From NCBI RefSeq assembly GCF_900104535.1, contig NZ_LT629710.1, positions 2,418,001 to 2,482,000 of the forward strand: 64,000 nt of DNA, read 5' to 3'. Position 1 is the stretch's first letter. Each line of letters begins with the position of its first letter. Both the position numbers and the translations under genes were made by a program. The notes below the pieces were generated by a model, which was given only the letters and a program-made list of their open reading frames with translations, did no database searches and was not told the DNA's origin. This DNA comes from Nakamurella panacisegetis (GTDB taxonomy: Bacteria > Actinomycetota > Actinomycetes > Mycobacteriales > Nakamurellaceae). This document shows, piece by piece, positions 56,048 through 64,000 of the stretch.

Positions 56048-56608
56048 GTGAGTAAACAGATCGTGGGCATCGGCGGATCGATCGACCCGGATTCGCAGTC
56101 CGAGCGGGCGCTGCGCGCCGTGCTGGCCGCGGCCCGGGCCAGGGGGGCGACGACCACGTCCTTCACCGGGCGGGCGCTGGACTTCCCGCCGTACCATCCG
56201 TCGGCTCCGCTCCCGGACACCGCGCGGGCGTACATCGAGGCCGTCCGGTCGGCCGACGCCGTAGTGATCTCCTCGCCGGGGTATCACGGCACGGTGTCCG
56301 GGTTGGTGAAGAACGCGTTGGACTATCTCGAGGAGCTCCGGACCGACGATCGTCCGTACCTGGACGGCCGTGCGGTCGCGCCGATCGCAGTGGCCCGCGG
56401 GTGGCAGGCGGCCGTCAGCACGTTGGGAACGCTGCGACAGGTCATCCACGCCCTGCGCGGCTGGCCGACCCCGCTCGGCCTCACGGTGAACAGTGCGGTG
56501 ACGACCTTCGGCCCGGATGACGTGCCCGACGACCCGGCGGTGGCTGCCTCGACCGAACTCCTGGCCGCGCAGATGATGCAATTCCACGGGGTCATCGTCG
56601 CCGGCTGA
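56048..56608 (+). CDS. NADPH-dependent FMN reductase-family flavoprotein
   Basis: A 186-residue enzyme of the flavodoxin-like fold. VGIGGSIDPDSQSERALRA (FMN phosphate loop), then DAVVISSPGYHGTVSGLVKNALDYLEE is the classic FMN-binding motif of this family. It reduces FMN or quinone-like acceptors. GTG 56048 is chosen because of the GAGGA just upstream. It is followed by the acyl-CoA ligase gene on the same strand, 62 bp away. Confidence 0.88.
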   Translation: MSKQIVGIGGSIDPDSQSERALRAVLAAARARGATTTSFTGRALDFPPYHPSAPLPDTARAYIEAVRSADAVVISSPGYHGTVSGLVKNALDYLEELRTDDRPYLDGRAVAPIAVARGWQAAVSTLGTLRQVIHALRGWPTPLGLTVNSAVTTFGPDDVPDDPAVAASTELLAAQMMQFHGVIVAG

Positions 56609-56670
56609 TCCGGATTTGCGACGATGAGGATGGGCGGCAAATGCTGCTCCGGGCGAGAGGAACATCGACA

Positions 56671-58407
56671 ATGACGTCAGAACCGACCGTCGGGACCGAG
56701 ATGGTCCGAGCGGCGAGAGAGTTCCTGCTCCGGAACCGGACCGACTTCGACGTCGCCGTCCGCGATTTCCGGTGGCCCCGCCCTGAACACTTCAATTTCG
56801 GCCTCGACTGGTTCGACGTCATCGCCGCCGAGCATCCGGACCGGCCAGCGCTCAAGATCGTCGAGGAAGACGGACGCTCGGGCTCCTGGACGTACGCCCA
56901 ACTCTCGGCCCGGTCCGATCAGATGGCGGCCTGGCTGCACGAACTGGGTGTGCGGCGCGGGATGCGGGTGATCCTGATGCTCGGCAACCAGGTCGAGTTG
57001 TGGGAGGTCATCCTGGGCGCCATCAAACTCGGCGCCGTCCTCATCCCGGCCTCGACCCTGCTGGCCACGTCCGACCTGCGTGATCGGGTGGAGCGGGGAC
57101 GCGCGTCATTCGTCATCGCCCGCGACGTCGACACCCCGAAGTTCGTGGGGGTGGACGGCGACTTCGTCCGGATCGCCGTGGGGCAACCGGTCGACGGCTG
57201 GATTCCTTACACCGACAGCATCAGTGCGGCAACGGTTTTCACCCCGGATGGCGTGACCCGAGCCGACGACATCCTGTTGCTCTACTTCACCTCCGGCACC
57301 ACCGCCCTGCCGAAACTGGTCGCCCACTCGCACACCTCGTACCCGATCGGTCACCTGAGCACCATGTACTGGATCGGCCTGCAGCCCGGCGACGTGCATC
57401 TGAACATCTCCTCGCCGGGCTGGGCCAAACACGCGTGGTCCAACGTGTTCGCCCCCTGGATCGCCGGGGCCACGGTGTTCCTGTACAACTACGGCCGGTT
57501 CAACGCGGCCGAACTGATGCGGGTGATGGCCGAGCACGAGGTGACCACGTTCTGCGCACCGCCCACCGTGTGGCGGATGCTGATCCAGGCCGACCTGTCG
57601 GCCCTGACCACGCCGCCCCGTGAGGTGGTGGGGGCCGGCGAGCCGTTGAACCCCGAGGTGATCGATCAGGTCCGGCAGGCCTGGGGCGTCACCATCCGAG
57701 ACGGGTTCGGCCAGACCGAGACCACCCTGGCCATCGGCAATTCGCCGGGCCAGCCGGTGAAGGAGGGGTCGATGGGCCGACCGATGCCCGGGTTCACGGT
57801 GGCCCTGGTCGACACTGTCACCGGAGCGGTCACGCCGGTGGACGGCTCGGCCGTGGGGGAGGGTGAGATCTGCCTCGATCTGTCCCGGCGGCCGGTCTCC
57901 CTGATGGCCGGCTACCACGGCGACGACGACCGGACCGCCGAGGTCATGGCCGACGGTTACTACCACACCGGCGATGTCGGGTCGGTGGACTCCGACGGGT
58001 ACGTCACCTACGTCGGCCGGGCCGATGACGTGTTCAAGGCCTCGGACTACCGGATTTCCCCGTTCGAGTTGGAATCCGTTCTGCTGGAACATGAGTCGGT
58101 GGCCGAGGCGGCGGTCGTGCCCTCTCCGGATCCGCTGCGGCTGGCCGTGCCGAAGGCGTACGTGGTGCTCACCGACGGGTTCCCGCCGGACCGGGAAACC
58201 GCCGCGGCGATCTTCCGGTACTCGCTGGAGCACCTCTCGCCGCACAAGCGGATCCGGCGTCTGGAGTTCGCCGAGTTGCCGAAAACCATCTCGGGCAAGA
58301 TCCGTCGGGTCGAACTGCGGGGCCGCGAAGACCTGATCCACGCCGTTGGCGCGGCCGCGCCCGGGGCCGAGTTCCGTCTGGAGGACTTCCCCGAGCTCCG
58401 ATCCTGA
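56671..58407 (+). CDS. Acyl-CoA synthetase (AMP-forming, medium-chain type)
   Basis: A 578-residue adenylating enzyme. The P-loop YFTSGTTALPKLVAHSH carries Ala at a usual Gly position; RDGFGQTET, GYYHTGDVGSVDSDGY and GRADDVFKASDYRISPFELE are the adenylation and hinge motifs, and LPKTISGKIRRVE carries the catalytic Lys. The layout is that of acetyl/medium-chain acyl-CoA synthetases. GAGAGG lies 10 nt before ATG 56671. It is convergent with the peptidase gene across a 25-bp tandem array. Confidence 0.92.
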   Translation: MTSEPTVGTEMVRAAREFLLRNRTDFDVAVRDFRWPRPEHFNFGLDWFDVIAAEHPDRPALKIVEEDGRSGSWTYAQLSARSDQMAAWLHELGVRRGMRVILMLGNQVELWEVILGAIKLGAVLIPASTLLATSDLRDRVERGRASFVIARDVDTPKFVGVDGDFVRIAVGQPVDGWIPYTDSISAATVFTPDGVTRADDILLLYFTSGTTALPKLVAHSHTSYPIGHLSTMYWIGLQPGDVHLNISSPGWAKHAWSNVFAPWIAGATVFLYNYGRFNAAELMRVMAEHEVTTFCAPPTVWRMLIQADLSALTTPPREVVGAGEPLNPEVIDQVRQAWGVTIRDGFGQTETTLAIGNSPGQPVKEGSMGRPMPGFTVALVDTVTGAVTPVDGSAVGEGEICLDLSRRPVSLMAGYHGDDDRTAEVMADGYYHTGDVGSVDSDGYVTYVGRADDVFKASDYRISPFELESVLLEHESVAEAAVVPSPDPLRLAVPKAYVVLTDGFPPDRETAAAIFRYSLEHLSPHKRIRRLEFAELPKTISGKIRRVELRGREDLIHAVGAAAPGAEFRLEDFPELRS

Positions 58408-58440
58408 GCCGCCTGGGTTGGCCGAGCCGACGCCCTACAG

Positions 58441-58565
58441 CCGCCGACGACCCGACGCCGTACTACCGCCGACGACCCGGCGCCGTACTACCGCCGACGA
58501 CCCGACGCCGTACTACCGCCGACGACCCGGCGCCGTACTACCGCCGACGACCCGACGCCGATCAA
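58441..58565. repeat. 25-bp tandem array, five units
   Basis: Units at 58441, 58466, 58491, 58516 and 58541, each CCGCCGACGACCCGRCGCCG plus TACTA. Base 14 alternates A, G, A, G, A, so there is a 50-bp higher-order period. A degenerate sixth block continues to about 58610. It lies in the 238-bp gap between the convergent gene ends 58407 and 58646, without a stop codon of either. Confidence 0.92.
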
Positions 58566-58645
58566 TCGACGCCGTCCAGCCGCCGACGACCCGTCGCCGT
58601 ACAGCCGCCAACGGAACCCTCAGCTGGTCCGACTCGCTGCTCGGA

Positions 58646-60544
58646 TCAGGCCCCCGGAAGGCCGAGAGTGGTTCGGGCAAAGGCGATCTCGCAGGCCACC
58701 TGACGGATGCGTTCCTGCACCACCATCGAACCGTGGCCGGCGTCGTACCGGTACTGCGCGTACGGCGTGCCGTGCGCGGCCAGCGCATCCAGGTACGTGT
58801 CGATCTGGCGGATCGGGCACCGGGGATCGTTCTCGCCGGCCAGGATCAGCACCGGCGCCACCACCTGGTCGACGTAGGTCAGCGGCGACGAATCGACGTA
58901 GGCCAGCGGGACCTCGTCCGGCGAACCGCCGAACAGGGCCCGGTCGTACGCCCGGAGCGGTTCCATCTCGTCCTCGTACGCCTGCAGGTAGTCGGCGACC
59001 GGCACGCCGCCGATCCCGGCGCTCCAGCGGGACGGCTGGATACCCAGACCCAGCAACGTCAGGAAGCCGCCCCAGGAGTATCCGGCCAGGACGCAGCGGT
59101 TGGGATCGACCACGCCGGTGACCACCAGGTGGTCGTGGACGGCGGCGACATCGGCCAGTTCGGTGTGACCGACCCGCTGCGAGATCGCGTCCCGCCAGGC
59201 CGATCCGTACCCGGTGGATCCCCGGTAGTTCACGTTCACCACGACGAATCCGGCGTCCAGCCAGGCCGCCCGGGTGGCGTCGTAGGAATCCTCGTCGGCC
59301 GAGGCCGGGCCGCCGTGCAGGAAGAAGACCGTGGGCAGGGGGCGGTTCGAGTGTTCCTCGTCAGCCGGCGCGCCCCACCCGGCCGGGCGGGCGATCAATG
59401 AATGGATCGGACCGCCCGGCCCGTCGACCCACAGGTCGGTCACCGGCTGCGAGGTCGGCGCGATCCCGCCCGGCGGCAGCAGCAACGTCGCATCGGCGGC
59501 CGCTCCCGGCTCCAGCGTCCGCAGCTGTCCGGGCTGCTCGGCGCTCGACCAGCGGTACCAGACGGCACCGTCCGGCCGGACCAGGGCGCCGGAGACGACC
59601 CCCGGCGACGCCGGGAGGTCGGTCAGCGTGCCGGAGGCCAGGTGGTAGCGGTGCATCGTGGTGCGGCCGGCCCTGGTGTGGACGATCAGCAGGGACTGCG
59701 CGTCCGGGTAGAAGTCGCCGGTGATGTCGCCCGGTAGGTCGATCGCCAGTTCGGTCGTCGCGCCGGTGCTCACGTCCCACAGCAGCAGCTCGTCCCGGCC
59801 GCGCCGCTCGTGCCCGACCAGTACCCGCTGGTCTCCGGCGACCGGGGAGAAGGTGATGGCGGACAAGCCCTTTCCCGGGGTGTCGTCCAGCTCGGCCAGC
59901 ACCGATCCGTCGGTCACGGCCAGCGCGCGCAGCGCCGGGTAGCGCGAGTCGCCGTGCTCGGAGTGGGCCAGCACCCAGATGCTCTCGTCCCGGGACAGGG
60001 TGTCGACGCCCGCGTCACCCGCGTGCCGGTAGACCACGGCCGGTTCGCCGCCGCGCAGGCTGAGGTGGATGCGAGTGCCGTCGTCGTCGGAGAAACCGGC
60101 CACGATCACCTGCTGGCCGACCTCCAGCCCGGCCGAGTAGCCCGGATCCACCGTCGGCAGGACCAGTGACGCCGATCCGGGTCCACTGCCGAACGGCTGC
60201 CGCTGCCACTGACCGAACTCGTCGCCCGCCGTGTCGTCGAACCAGTACAAAGTCGATCCGTCGGCCGACAGGGTGCCGTGGGAGGTGCCGTCGGAACGCT
60301 CGGTGGCCATGGTGTGGGTTCCGGTGGCGATGTCCCAGCAGTACAGCTCGTAGCGACCGTTGGCGTTGGACACGTAGACCGCGCGCTCCGGGACGTCGCG
60401 GGCCGGATCGGCCAGGGACATGCGGGTGGCCGAGAACCGCTGGCGCCAGGTGAGTTCCATCGCGTCGTCGGCGAACAACCGATCGGGGACAGCGGCATTG
60501 GGATGCGGGTGGGCCGCCTGGGGACCGTCGACATTGCTGGGCAT
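58646..60544 (-). CDS. S9-family prolyl oligopeptidase-like serine peptidase
   Basis: A 632-residue cytosolic peptidase. The N-terminal half is a beta-propeller (VYVSNANGRYELYCWDI, TLYWFDDTAGDEFGQWQ); the C-terminal alpha/beta domain has HGGPASADED (oxyanion), GYSWGG with Ser490, and downstream Asp (AGENDPRCP) and His (AGHGSM) residues. ATG 60544 has AGGATG upstream, and no signal peptide is seen. A much longer frame to 61417 was rejected because it runs antisense to the DUF2510 gene. Confidence 0.9.
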   Translation of the reverse strand: MPSNVDGPQAAHPHPNAAVPDRLFADDAMELTWRQRFSATRMSLADPARDVPERAVYVSNANGRYELYCWDIATGTHTMATERSDGTSHGTLSADGSTLYWFDDTAGDEFGQWQRQPFGSGPGSASLVLPTVDPGYSAGLEVGQQVIVAGFSDDDGTRIHLSLRGGEPAVVYRHAGDAGVDTLSRDESIWVLAHSEHGDSRYPALRALAVTDGSVLAELDDTPGKGLSAITFSPVAGDQRVLVGHERRGRDELLLWDVSTGATTELAIDLPGDITGDFYPDAQSLLIVHTRAGRTTMHRYHLASGTLTDLPASPGVVSGALVRPDGAVWYRWSSAEQPGQLRTLEPGAAADATLLLPPGGIAPTSQPVTDLWVDGPGGPIHSLIARPAGWGAPADEEHSNRPLPTVFFLHGGPASADEDSYDATRAAWLDAGFVVVNVNYRGSTGYGSAWRDAISQRVGHTELADVAAVHDHLVVTGVVDPNRCVLAGYSWGGFLTLLGLGIQPSRWSAGIGGVPVADYLQAYEDEMEPLRAYDRALFGGSPDEVPLAYVDSSPLTYVDQVVAPVLILAGENDPRCPIRQIDTYLDALAAHGTPYAQYRYDAGHGSMVVQERIRQVACEIAFARTTLGLPGA

Positions 60545-60613
60545 GGGGACATCCTGCCTGCTGTTCGCGGGTTTCCGCGCCACCAGAGGGATCCGGATGC
60601 GAAACTGGGGCCT

Positions 60614-61510
60614 ATGACTGCATCGATCCCCGCCGGTTGGTATCCCGATCCCTCCGGTGCCCAGGGCACCCTGCGCTGGTGGGACGGGGGCGCCTGGAGC
60701 GAACACACCCAGCCGTCCGAGCCGCAGTACCAGCCGCCTCCGGCCCAGTCCCAGCAGCCGCAGTCCCAGCCACCGCAGTACCAGGCGCCGGCGAGCCAGT
60801 ACCAGCCGGGCGGATATCCCCCCACCGCCGCCGCGTCGCCCGGACACACCTACGGGGACCAGAGTTTCGGCGGCCACATGCAGGTCGGCGGGCCGGTGGC
60901 GTCGGGTTACCGATCGCCGATGACGGAGCAGATCATCTTCGTCAGCCAGAAGCGCAAGCTGGTCGAACTGACCAACGAGTACGCGGTCTTCGCGCAGGAC
61001 GGTGGCCAGATCGGCATGGTCACCGAGGTCGGGCAGAGCGGGGCGAAGAAGGCCCTCCGGTTCCTCACCGACCTCGACCAGTTCATGACCCACCGGCTCG
61101 AGGTGCGGGACATGAACGGCCAGATCCTGATGCAGCTGACCCGGCCGGCCAAGGTGTTCAAGTCGACGTTGATCGTGCAACGGGGCGACGGCACCGAGAT
61201 CGGCCGGCTGATCCAGCGGAACGTGTTCGGCAAGATCCGGTTCGGCCTGGAATGCAGCGGTCAGGAGATCGGTTCGCTCAACGCCGAGAACTGGCGCGCC
61301 TGGAACTTCTCCATCCAGGACCACACTGGGGCCGAGGTCGCCCGCATCACCAAGACCTGGGAAGGCCTGCTGACCACCATGTTCACCTCGGCCGACAAGT
61401 ACATGGTGCAGATCCACCGACCGCTCACCGACCCGCTACTCTCTCTGGTCGTCGCGTCGGCGCTGACCGTGGACACCGCGTTGAAGCAGGATTCCCGCGG
61501 CTTCAACTAG
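60614..61510 (+). CDS. DUF2510 plus LURP-one/scramblase-like domain protein
   Basis: A 298-residue protein. The N-terminal DUF2510 motif AGWYPDPSGAQGTLRWWDG (residues 7-25) is followed by a Gln/Pro-rich linker. The C-terminal region from about 100 (LVELTNEYAVFAQDGGQIG through MQLTRPAKVFKSTLIVQRGDG) matches the Tubby/LURP-one fold of phospholipid-scramblase-like proteins. A membrane-associated or scaffold role is inferred. It is divergent from the peptidase gene. Confidence 0.82.
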   Translation: MTASIPAGWYPDPSGAQGTLRWWDGGAWSEHTQPSEPQYQPPPAQSQQPQSQPPQYQAPASQYQPGGYPPTAAASPGHTYGDQSFGGHMQVGGPVASGYRSPMTEQIIFVSQKRKLVELTNEYAVFAQDGGQIGMVTEVGQSGAKKALRFLTDLDQFMTHRLEVRDMNGQILMQLTRPAKVFKSTLIVQRGDGTEIGRLIQRNVFGKIRFGLECSGQEIGSLNAENWRAWNFSIQDHTGAEVARITKTWEGLLTTMFTSADKYMVQIHRPLTDPLLSLVVASALTVDTALKQDSRGFN

Positions 61511-61523
61511 TCCGCGCCGGTCC

Positions 61524-61548
61524 GGGATCAGCCGGCCGGCCTGGTCCC
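61524..61548. terminator. Hairpin between convergent genes (possible bidirectional terminator)
   Basis: GGGATCAGCC (61524-61533) and GGCCTGGTCCC (61538-61548) form an imperfect stem with a GGCC loop. It overlaps the stop of the methyltransferase gene and begins 14 bp after the stop of the DUF2510 gene. Confidence 0.4.
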
Positions 61549-62322
61549 GATGACGATCGTCGCGTACAACTCGTCCGACGTCGCGATCTGCGCGGTCAGG
61601 GCGGCCCGCGCCATCAGGGCGGCCGCCGTCGGGGCCTGCTCCTGGCTGGTCTCGATCAGCAGATGCCCACCCGGCGCCAGCCAGTCGCCGGCCGCGGCGA
61701 TGACCCGGCGGTGGATGTCCAGGCCGTCGGGCCCGCCGTCCAGCGCGACCGACGGCTCGTGCAGACGGGCCTCGGGCGGCATCAACTCGATCGAGCCGGT
61801 CGGCACGTACGGGGCGTTGACCATCAGCAGGTCGACCCGGCCCCGAAGGCGATCCGGGAGGGCGTCGAACAGGTCGCCCAGGAACACCTGGCCACCGATC
61901 CGCTCCACGTTGAGACGGGCGCTGCGGACCGCGGCCGGGTCGACGTCGGCCGCATACAGCTCGACCGCGCGCCGATGGGCCAGCGCCGCGCCCAGGGCTC
62001 CGCACCCACAGCACAGGTCGACCACGACCGGCGGTGGTGTGCGGTCCCCGATCAGCTCCATCGCCCGGCGGACCAGGAACTCCGTGCGCTGCCGGGGCAC
62101 GAAGACACCGGGCTCGACCACGACCCGGAGCCCGCAGAAGTCGACCCAGCCGACGATGTGCTCCAGCGGCTGCCCGGCCGAACGCAGACCGACCATCGCG
62201 TCGAGATGGTCCTCGTCGGTGGCCTCGGCGATCAGCAGGGTGGCCTCGTCCTCGGCGAAGACGCACCCGGCGCGGCGCAGCCGGCCGACAATGGCGGCTT
62301 CCGTCGCCGGGGTCACGTTCAT
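61528..62322 (-). CDS. SAM-dependent methyltransferase (HemK/PrmC-like, glutamine-N5 type)
   Basis: A 264-residue enzyme. The SAM motif is VVVDLCCGCGALGAALA (about residues 99-115). The substrate-amide motif appears as NAPYVP rather than NPPY, and the N-terminal helical part (HIVGWVDFCGLRVVVEPGVFVPRQ) matches PrmC. TAGCGT lies eight nt before ATG 62322 (leaderless). The NAPY variant may change specificity, so it may act on something other than release factors. Confidence 0.83.
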   Translation of the reverse strand: MNVTPATEAAIVGRLRRAGCVFAEDEATLLIAEATDEDHLDAMVGLRSAGQPLEHIVGWVDFCGLRVVVEPGVFVPRQRTEFLVRRAMELIGDRTPPPVVVDLCCGCGALGAALAHRRAVELYAADVDPAAVRSARLNVERIGGQVFLGDLFDALPDRLRGRVDLLMVNAPYVPTGSIELMPPEARLHEPSVALDGGPDGLDIHRRVIAAAGDWLAPGGHLLIETSQEQAPTAAALMARAALTAQIATSDELYATIVIGTRPAG

Positions 62323-62504
62323 CGGCGACGACGCTACCCGGGCCGGTCGGCGGACGCAGCGCCGCCGCTCGTGTGACCGGCCGGCGACGTTGTGTTTCCG
62401 GTTGGTCACAGCTCGTCCCAGGGCGGCGCGGCGCGGCGCGCCGCACCGGTTCCGGTTCTAGTTTCGGACTCGTCCCTGCTCGATCAGCCCCGTTGGAGAC
62501 ACCG

Positions 62505-62786
62505 ATGACGATCCGCATTTCCCACCCGGACACCAAGGCCGCGAAGGTCCAGTTCGTGCTGCCCGATGATGTGCACGACGGCGCGGTGTCAGTGGTCGGG
62601 TCGTTCAATGACTGGCGTCCGGGCGCCCACCGGCTGGTGCGGCGCAGCAACGGGACCCGCAGCGTCAGCGTGGCCGTGCCCCGGGGCCAGGAGATCCGGT
62701 TCCGCTACCTCGGCGTGGGCGGCGTCTGGTTCGACGACCCCGATGCCCACGAGATCACCCACGACGGATCGCTCGTCCGCGTCTGA
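62505..62786 (+). CDS. Isoamylase N-terminal/CBM48-like single-domain protein (93 aa)
   Basis: A small glycogen-binding-type domain. VQFVLPDDVHDGAVSVVGSFNDWRPG is followed by RSVSVAVPRGQEIRFRYLG and VWFDDPDAH, the canonical E-set/CBM48 strands. GGAG precedes the ATG. Its coding region is overlapped for 198 bp by the C-terminus of the convergent EamA frame on the other strand. Confidence 0.88.
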   Translation: MTIRISHPDTKAAKVQFVLPDDVHDGAVSVVGSFNDWRPGAHRLVRRSNGTRSVSVAVPRGQEIRFRYLGVGGVWFDDPDAHEITHDGSLVRV

Positions 62787-63647
62787 CCTCGAACGCCGCT
62801 GGTGGCCCAGCACCGACCAGGTGTTGGACGCCACGATGGCGGCGATGCCGGCCCACTGGGGCCAGGCCAGGCGCTGGTGCAGGGCCACCGTGCCGACGGT
62901 CGCCGCGAACACCGGGTGGGCACTCATCAGGATGCCGAACAGGTGGGCCGGCAGGCGGCGGAGCGTGATCAGGTCGGCCACCTGCGGGACCACGGAGGAC
63001 AGCAGGCCCGCGCAGAGGGCGAGACCGAGGGCGGCCATGGTCGGCGGGTGCAGGACGAACGTCACGATGCCGACCGGGATGAACAGCAACGCGGACAGTC
63101 CGGCGGCCGCGGCCGATCCCTGGATTCCGGGCAGCCGCCGTCCGATCTCGCGGTTGAGCAGGATGTAGGCCGCCCAGCACAGCGCGGCCGACACGCCGAA
63201 CCCGACGCCCAGGTAGTCGGTGGTCGGCCGCGGATCGGTCAGCAGCACCACACCGACGACCGCCAGCGCCGCGCAGCCGAAGGTCGACCTCCGGCGGGAA
63301 CCGGCCAGCGCGACCCCCAGCGGCCCGAGGAACTCCAGGGTGACCGCGAGCCCGAGACCGATCCGGCTGATCGCCACGTACAGGCTCAGGTTCATCAGCC
63401 CGAAGACCAGCCCGAGGGCGATGGTCGGCATCCACTGCCGGCGGGTGAACGTGCGGAGTGGCGGTCGGGCGATGGACAGCAGGGTGATGGCGGAGACGAA
63501 CTGCCGCACGGTGACGACCCCGACCGCGCCGATCGTCGGAAAGGCCAGCGAACCGGCGGCCGCGCCGATCTGGGACGACAGGGCGCTTCCGAGCAGGATG
63601 GCCAGGCCGGTGCGCCGAGCCTCCGGTGACGTCGGTCGGTCGCTCAT
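62589..63647 (-). CDS. EamA-family (DMT) permease with run-on C-terminus
   Basis: A 352-residue integral membrane protein with ten hydrophobic segments in two EamA repeats (GLAVTLEFLGPLGVALAGS at residues about 109-127; LAWPQWAGIAAIVASNTWS near 275). DMT transporters export metabolites such as amino acids. After the last helix, QRRSRSDADERS onward (about 65 residues) is hydrophilic, and its DNA is antisense to the CBM48 gene, so the original stop was probably lost or the true end is elsewhere. ATG 63647. It is divergent from a LysR gene with a shared palindrome. Confidence 0.8.
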   Translation of the reverse strand: MSDRPTSPEARRTGLAILLGSALSSQIGAAAGSLAFPTIGAVGVVTVRQFVSAITLLSIARPPLRTFTRRQWMPTIALGLVFGLMNLSLYVAISRIGLGLAVTLEFLGPLGVALAGSRRRSTFGCAALAVVGVVLLTDPRPTTDYLGVGFGVSAALCWAAYILLNREIGRRLPGIQGSAAAAGLSALLFIPVGIVTFVLHPPTMAALGLALCAGLLSSVVPQVADLITLRRLPAHLFGILMSAHPVFAATVGTVALHQRLAWPQWAGIAAIVASNTWSVLGHQRRSRSDADERSVVGDLVGIGVVEPDAAHAEVAEPDLLAPGHGHADAAGPVAAPHQPVGARTPVIERPDH

Positions 63648-63674
63648 GCCGGAAAGTCTTCTCCGGCGCCGGCT

Positions 63675-63693
63675 ATTCATGAAATGCATGAAT
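63675..63693. promoter_or_regulatory. LysR-type operator between EamA and lysR genes
   Basis: Perfect 7-bp inverted repeat ATTCATG (63675-63681) / CATGAAT (63687-63693), 5-bp spacer; it contains the T-N11-A pattern of LysR boxes. It lies 28 bp upstream of the EamA ATG and 12 bp upstream of the lysR -10 TACGAT (63705-63710). Confidence 0.65.
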
Positions 63694-63716
63694 CGCACGC
63701 GTCATACGATCTGCTC

Positions 63717-64000
63717 ATGAATCCGGCACGGATGGTCGAGATCCGGCATCTGCGATGTCTGGTCGCCATTGTCGATGCCGGAACCCTGACCGACGCGGCG
63801 ATCGAGCTCGGCGTGTCCCAGGCCGCCGTCTCCCGGACGCTGGCCGCCCTGGAGTCCGCCCTCGGCGTCCGGCTGCTCCGGCGCACCACGCGGGTGGTCG
63901 CGCCGACCGCCACCGGCACCCGGGTGCTGGTGCACGCCCGGCGGCTGTTGGCCGATCTCGACGGACTGGTCACCGACGTCACCACCGGCCACGACCGGCT
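63717..64000 (+). CDS. LysR-family transcriptional regulator, N-terminal part; cut by window edge
   Basis: The first 94 complete codons of a regulator; the window ends before its stop. The helix-turn-helix is clear: EIRHLRCLVAIVDAGTLTDA, then AIELGVSQAAVSRTLAALES and LGVRLLRRTTR (about residues 8-59). TACGAT lies six nt before ATG 63717 (leaderless). It is divergent from the EamA permease gene, the usual regulator/exporter arrangement. Confidence 0.9.
   Translation, partial: MNPARMVEIRHLRCLVAIVDAGTLTDAAIELGVSQAAVSRTLAALESALGVRLLRRTTRVVAPTATGTRVLVHARRLLADLDGLVTDVTTGHDR

Noticed and set aside
58441-58565. Possible CRISPR array
   Set aside because: The 25-bp units are directly adjacent with no spacers, and no cas genes are present.

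Overview
This window is high-GC DNA (roughly 70 percent GC by eye) from an actinobacterium. The evidence is a TIGR03086/mycothiol-type protein, a DUF222-HNH protein, DUF2510 and a YbaB-RecR pair. Many starts are leaderless: a TANNNT hexamer sits 5-8 nt before the ATG or GTG. An origin in the Nakamurella/Frankia-like part of the phylum is a guess, not shown. No rRNA, tRNA, CRISPR array, integrase or transposase was seen.

Layout. 1-1132 is the 3' part of groEL. 1133-3632 holds a small membrane peptide, an unknown protein and an MFS exporter. 3990-7771 is a NitT/TauT-type ABC importer operon. 7842-14381 is a catabolic block: GMC oxidoreductase, IclR regulator, Rieske monooxygenase, ferredoxin reductase, Rieske ferredoxin and SDR. 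A shared GTTGCG-type motif lies in the promoters of the main transcripts. 14546-15584 is ybaB-recR. 15942-22326 is a complete peptide-type ABC operon (binding lipoprotein, two permeases, two ATPases). 22307-30835 is a mixed accessory stretch: a protein with an LQRQAGNQ motif, an S4 protein, MarR and TetR regulators, an MFS exporter, a PHP protein, an MpaB-like protein and a winged-helix protein. 30938-40488 is a divergent pair of very large secreted glycosidases (GH106 and GH78), which points to breakdown of rhamnose-rich plant polysaccharide. 40832-42814 is leuA with a leucine leader peptide and attenuator. 43013-45059 is a barnase-like toxin with a barstar-like partner. 45132-49172 holds a hydrolase, a deaminase, a secreted protein and an HNH protein. 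49173-50359 is a gene-free, repeat-rich stretch. 50360-52674 is ask-asd. 52813-64000 holds lipoproteins, a stress protein, a flavin reductase, an acyl-CoA ligase, an S9 peptidase, a DUF2510-LURP protein, a methyltransferase, a CBM48 protein, an EamA permease and the start of a LysR regulator.

Context. ybaB-recR, leuA and ask-asd keep the relative orientation they have in mycobacteria, where they lie within a few kilobases. Here they are spread over 38 kb, so the accessory blocks look inserted into a conserved housekeeping neighbourhood.

The most unusual signals are not ordinary genes. (1) At four minus-strand genes (ends at 13614, 30938, 52813, 54195) the last codons together with the stop codon are repeated in tandem just downstream, with units of 14, 15, 32-33 and 54 bp. 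(2) An 81-82 bp element with 15-bp terminal inverted repeats occurs four times between genes (1347, 10439, 25633, 40723); at the fourth copy its left end runs into a 28-bp tandem array. (3) A ribonuclease-type toxin with an undescribed N-terminal region sits next to a divergent barstar that lacks a key Asp.
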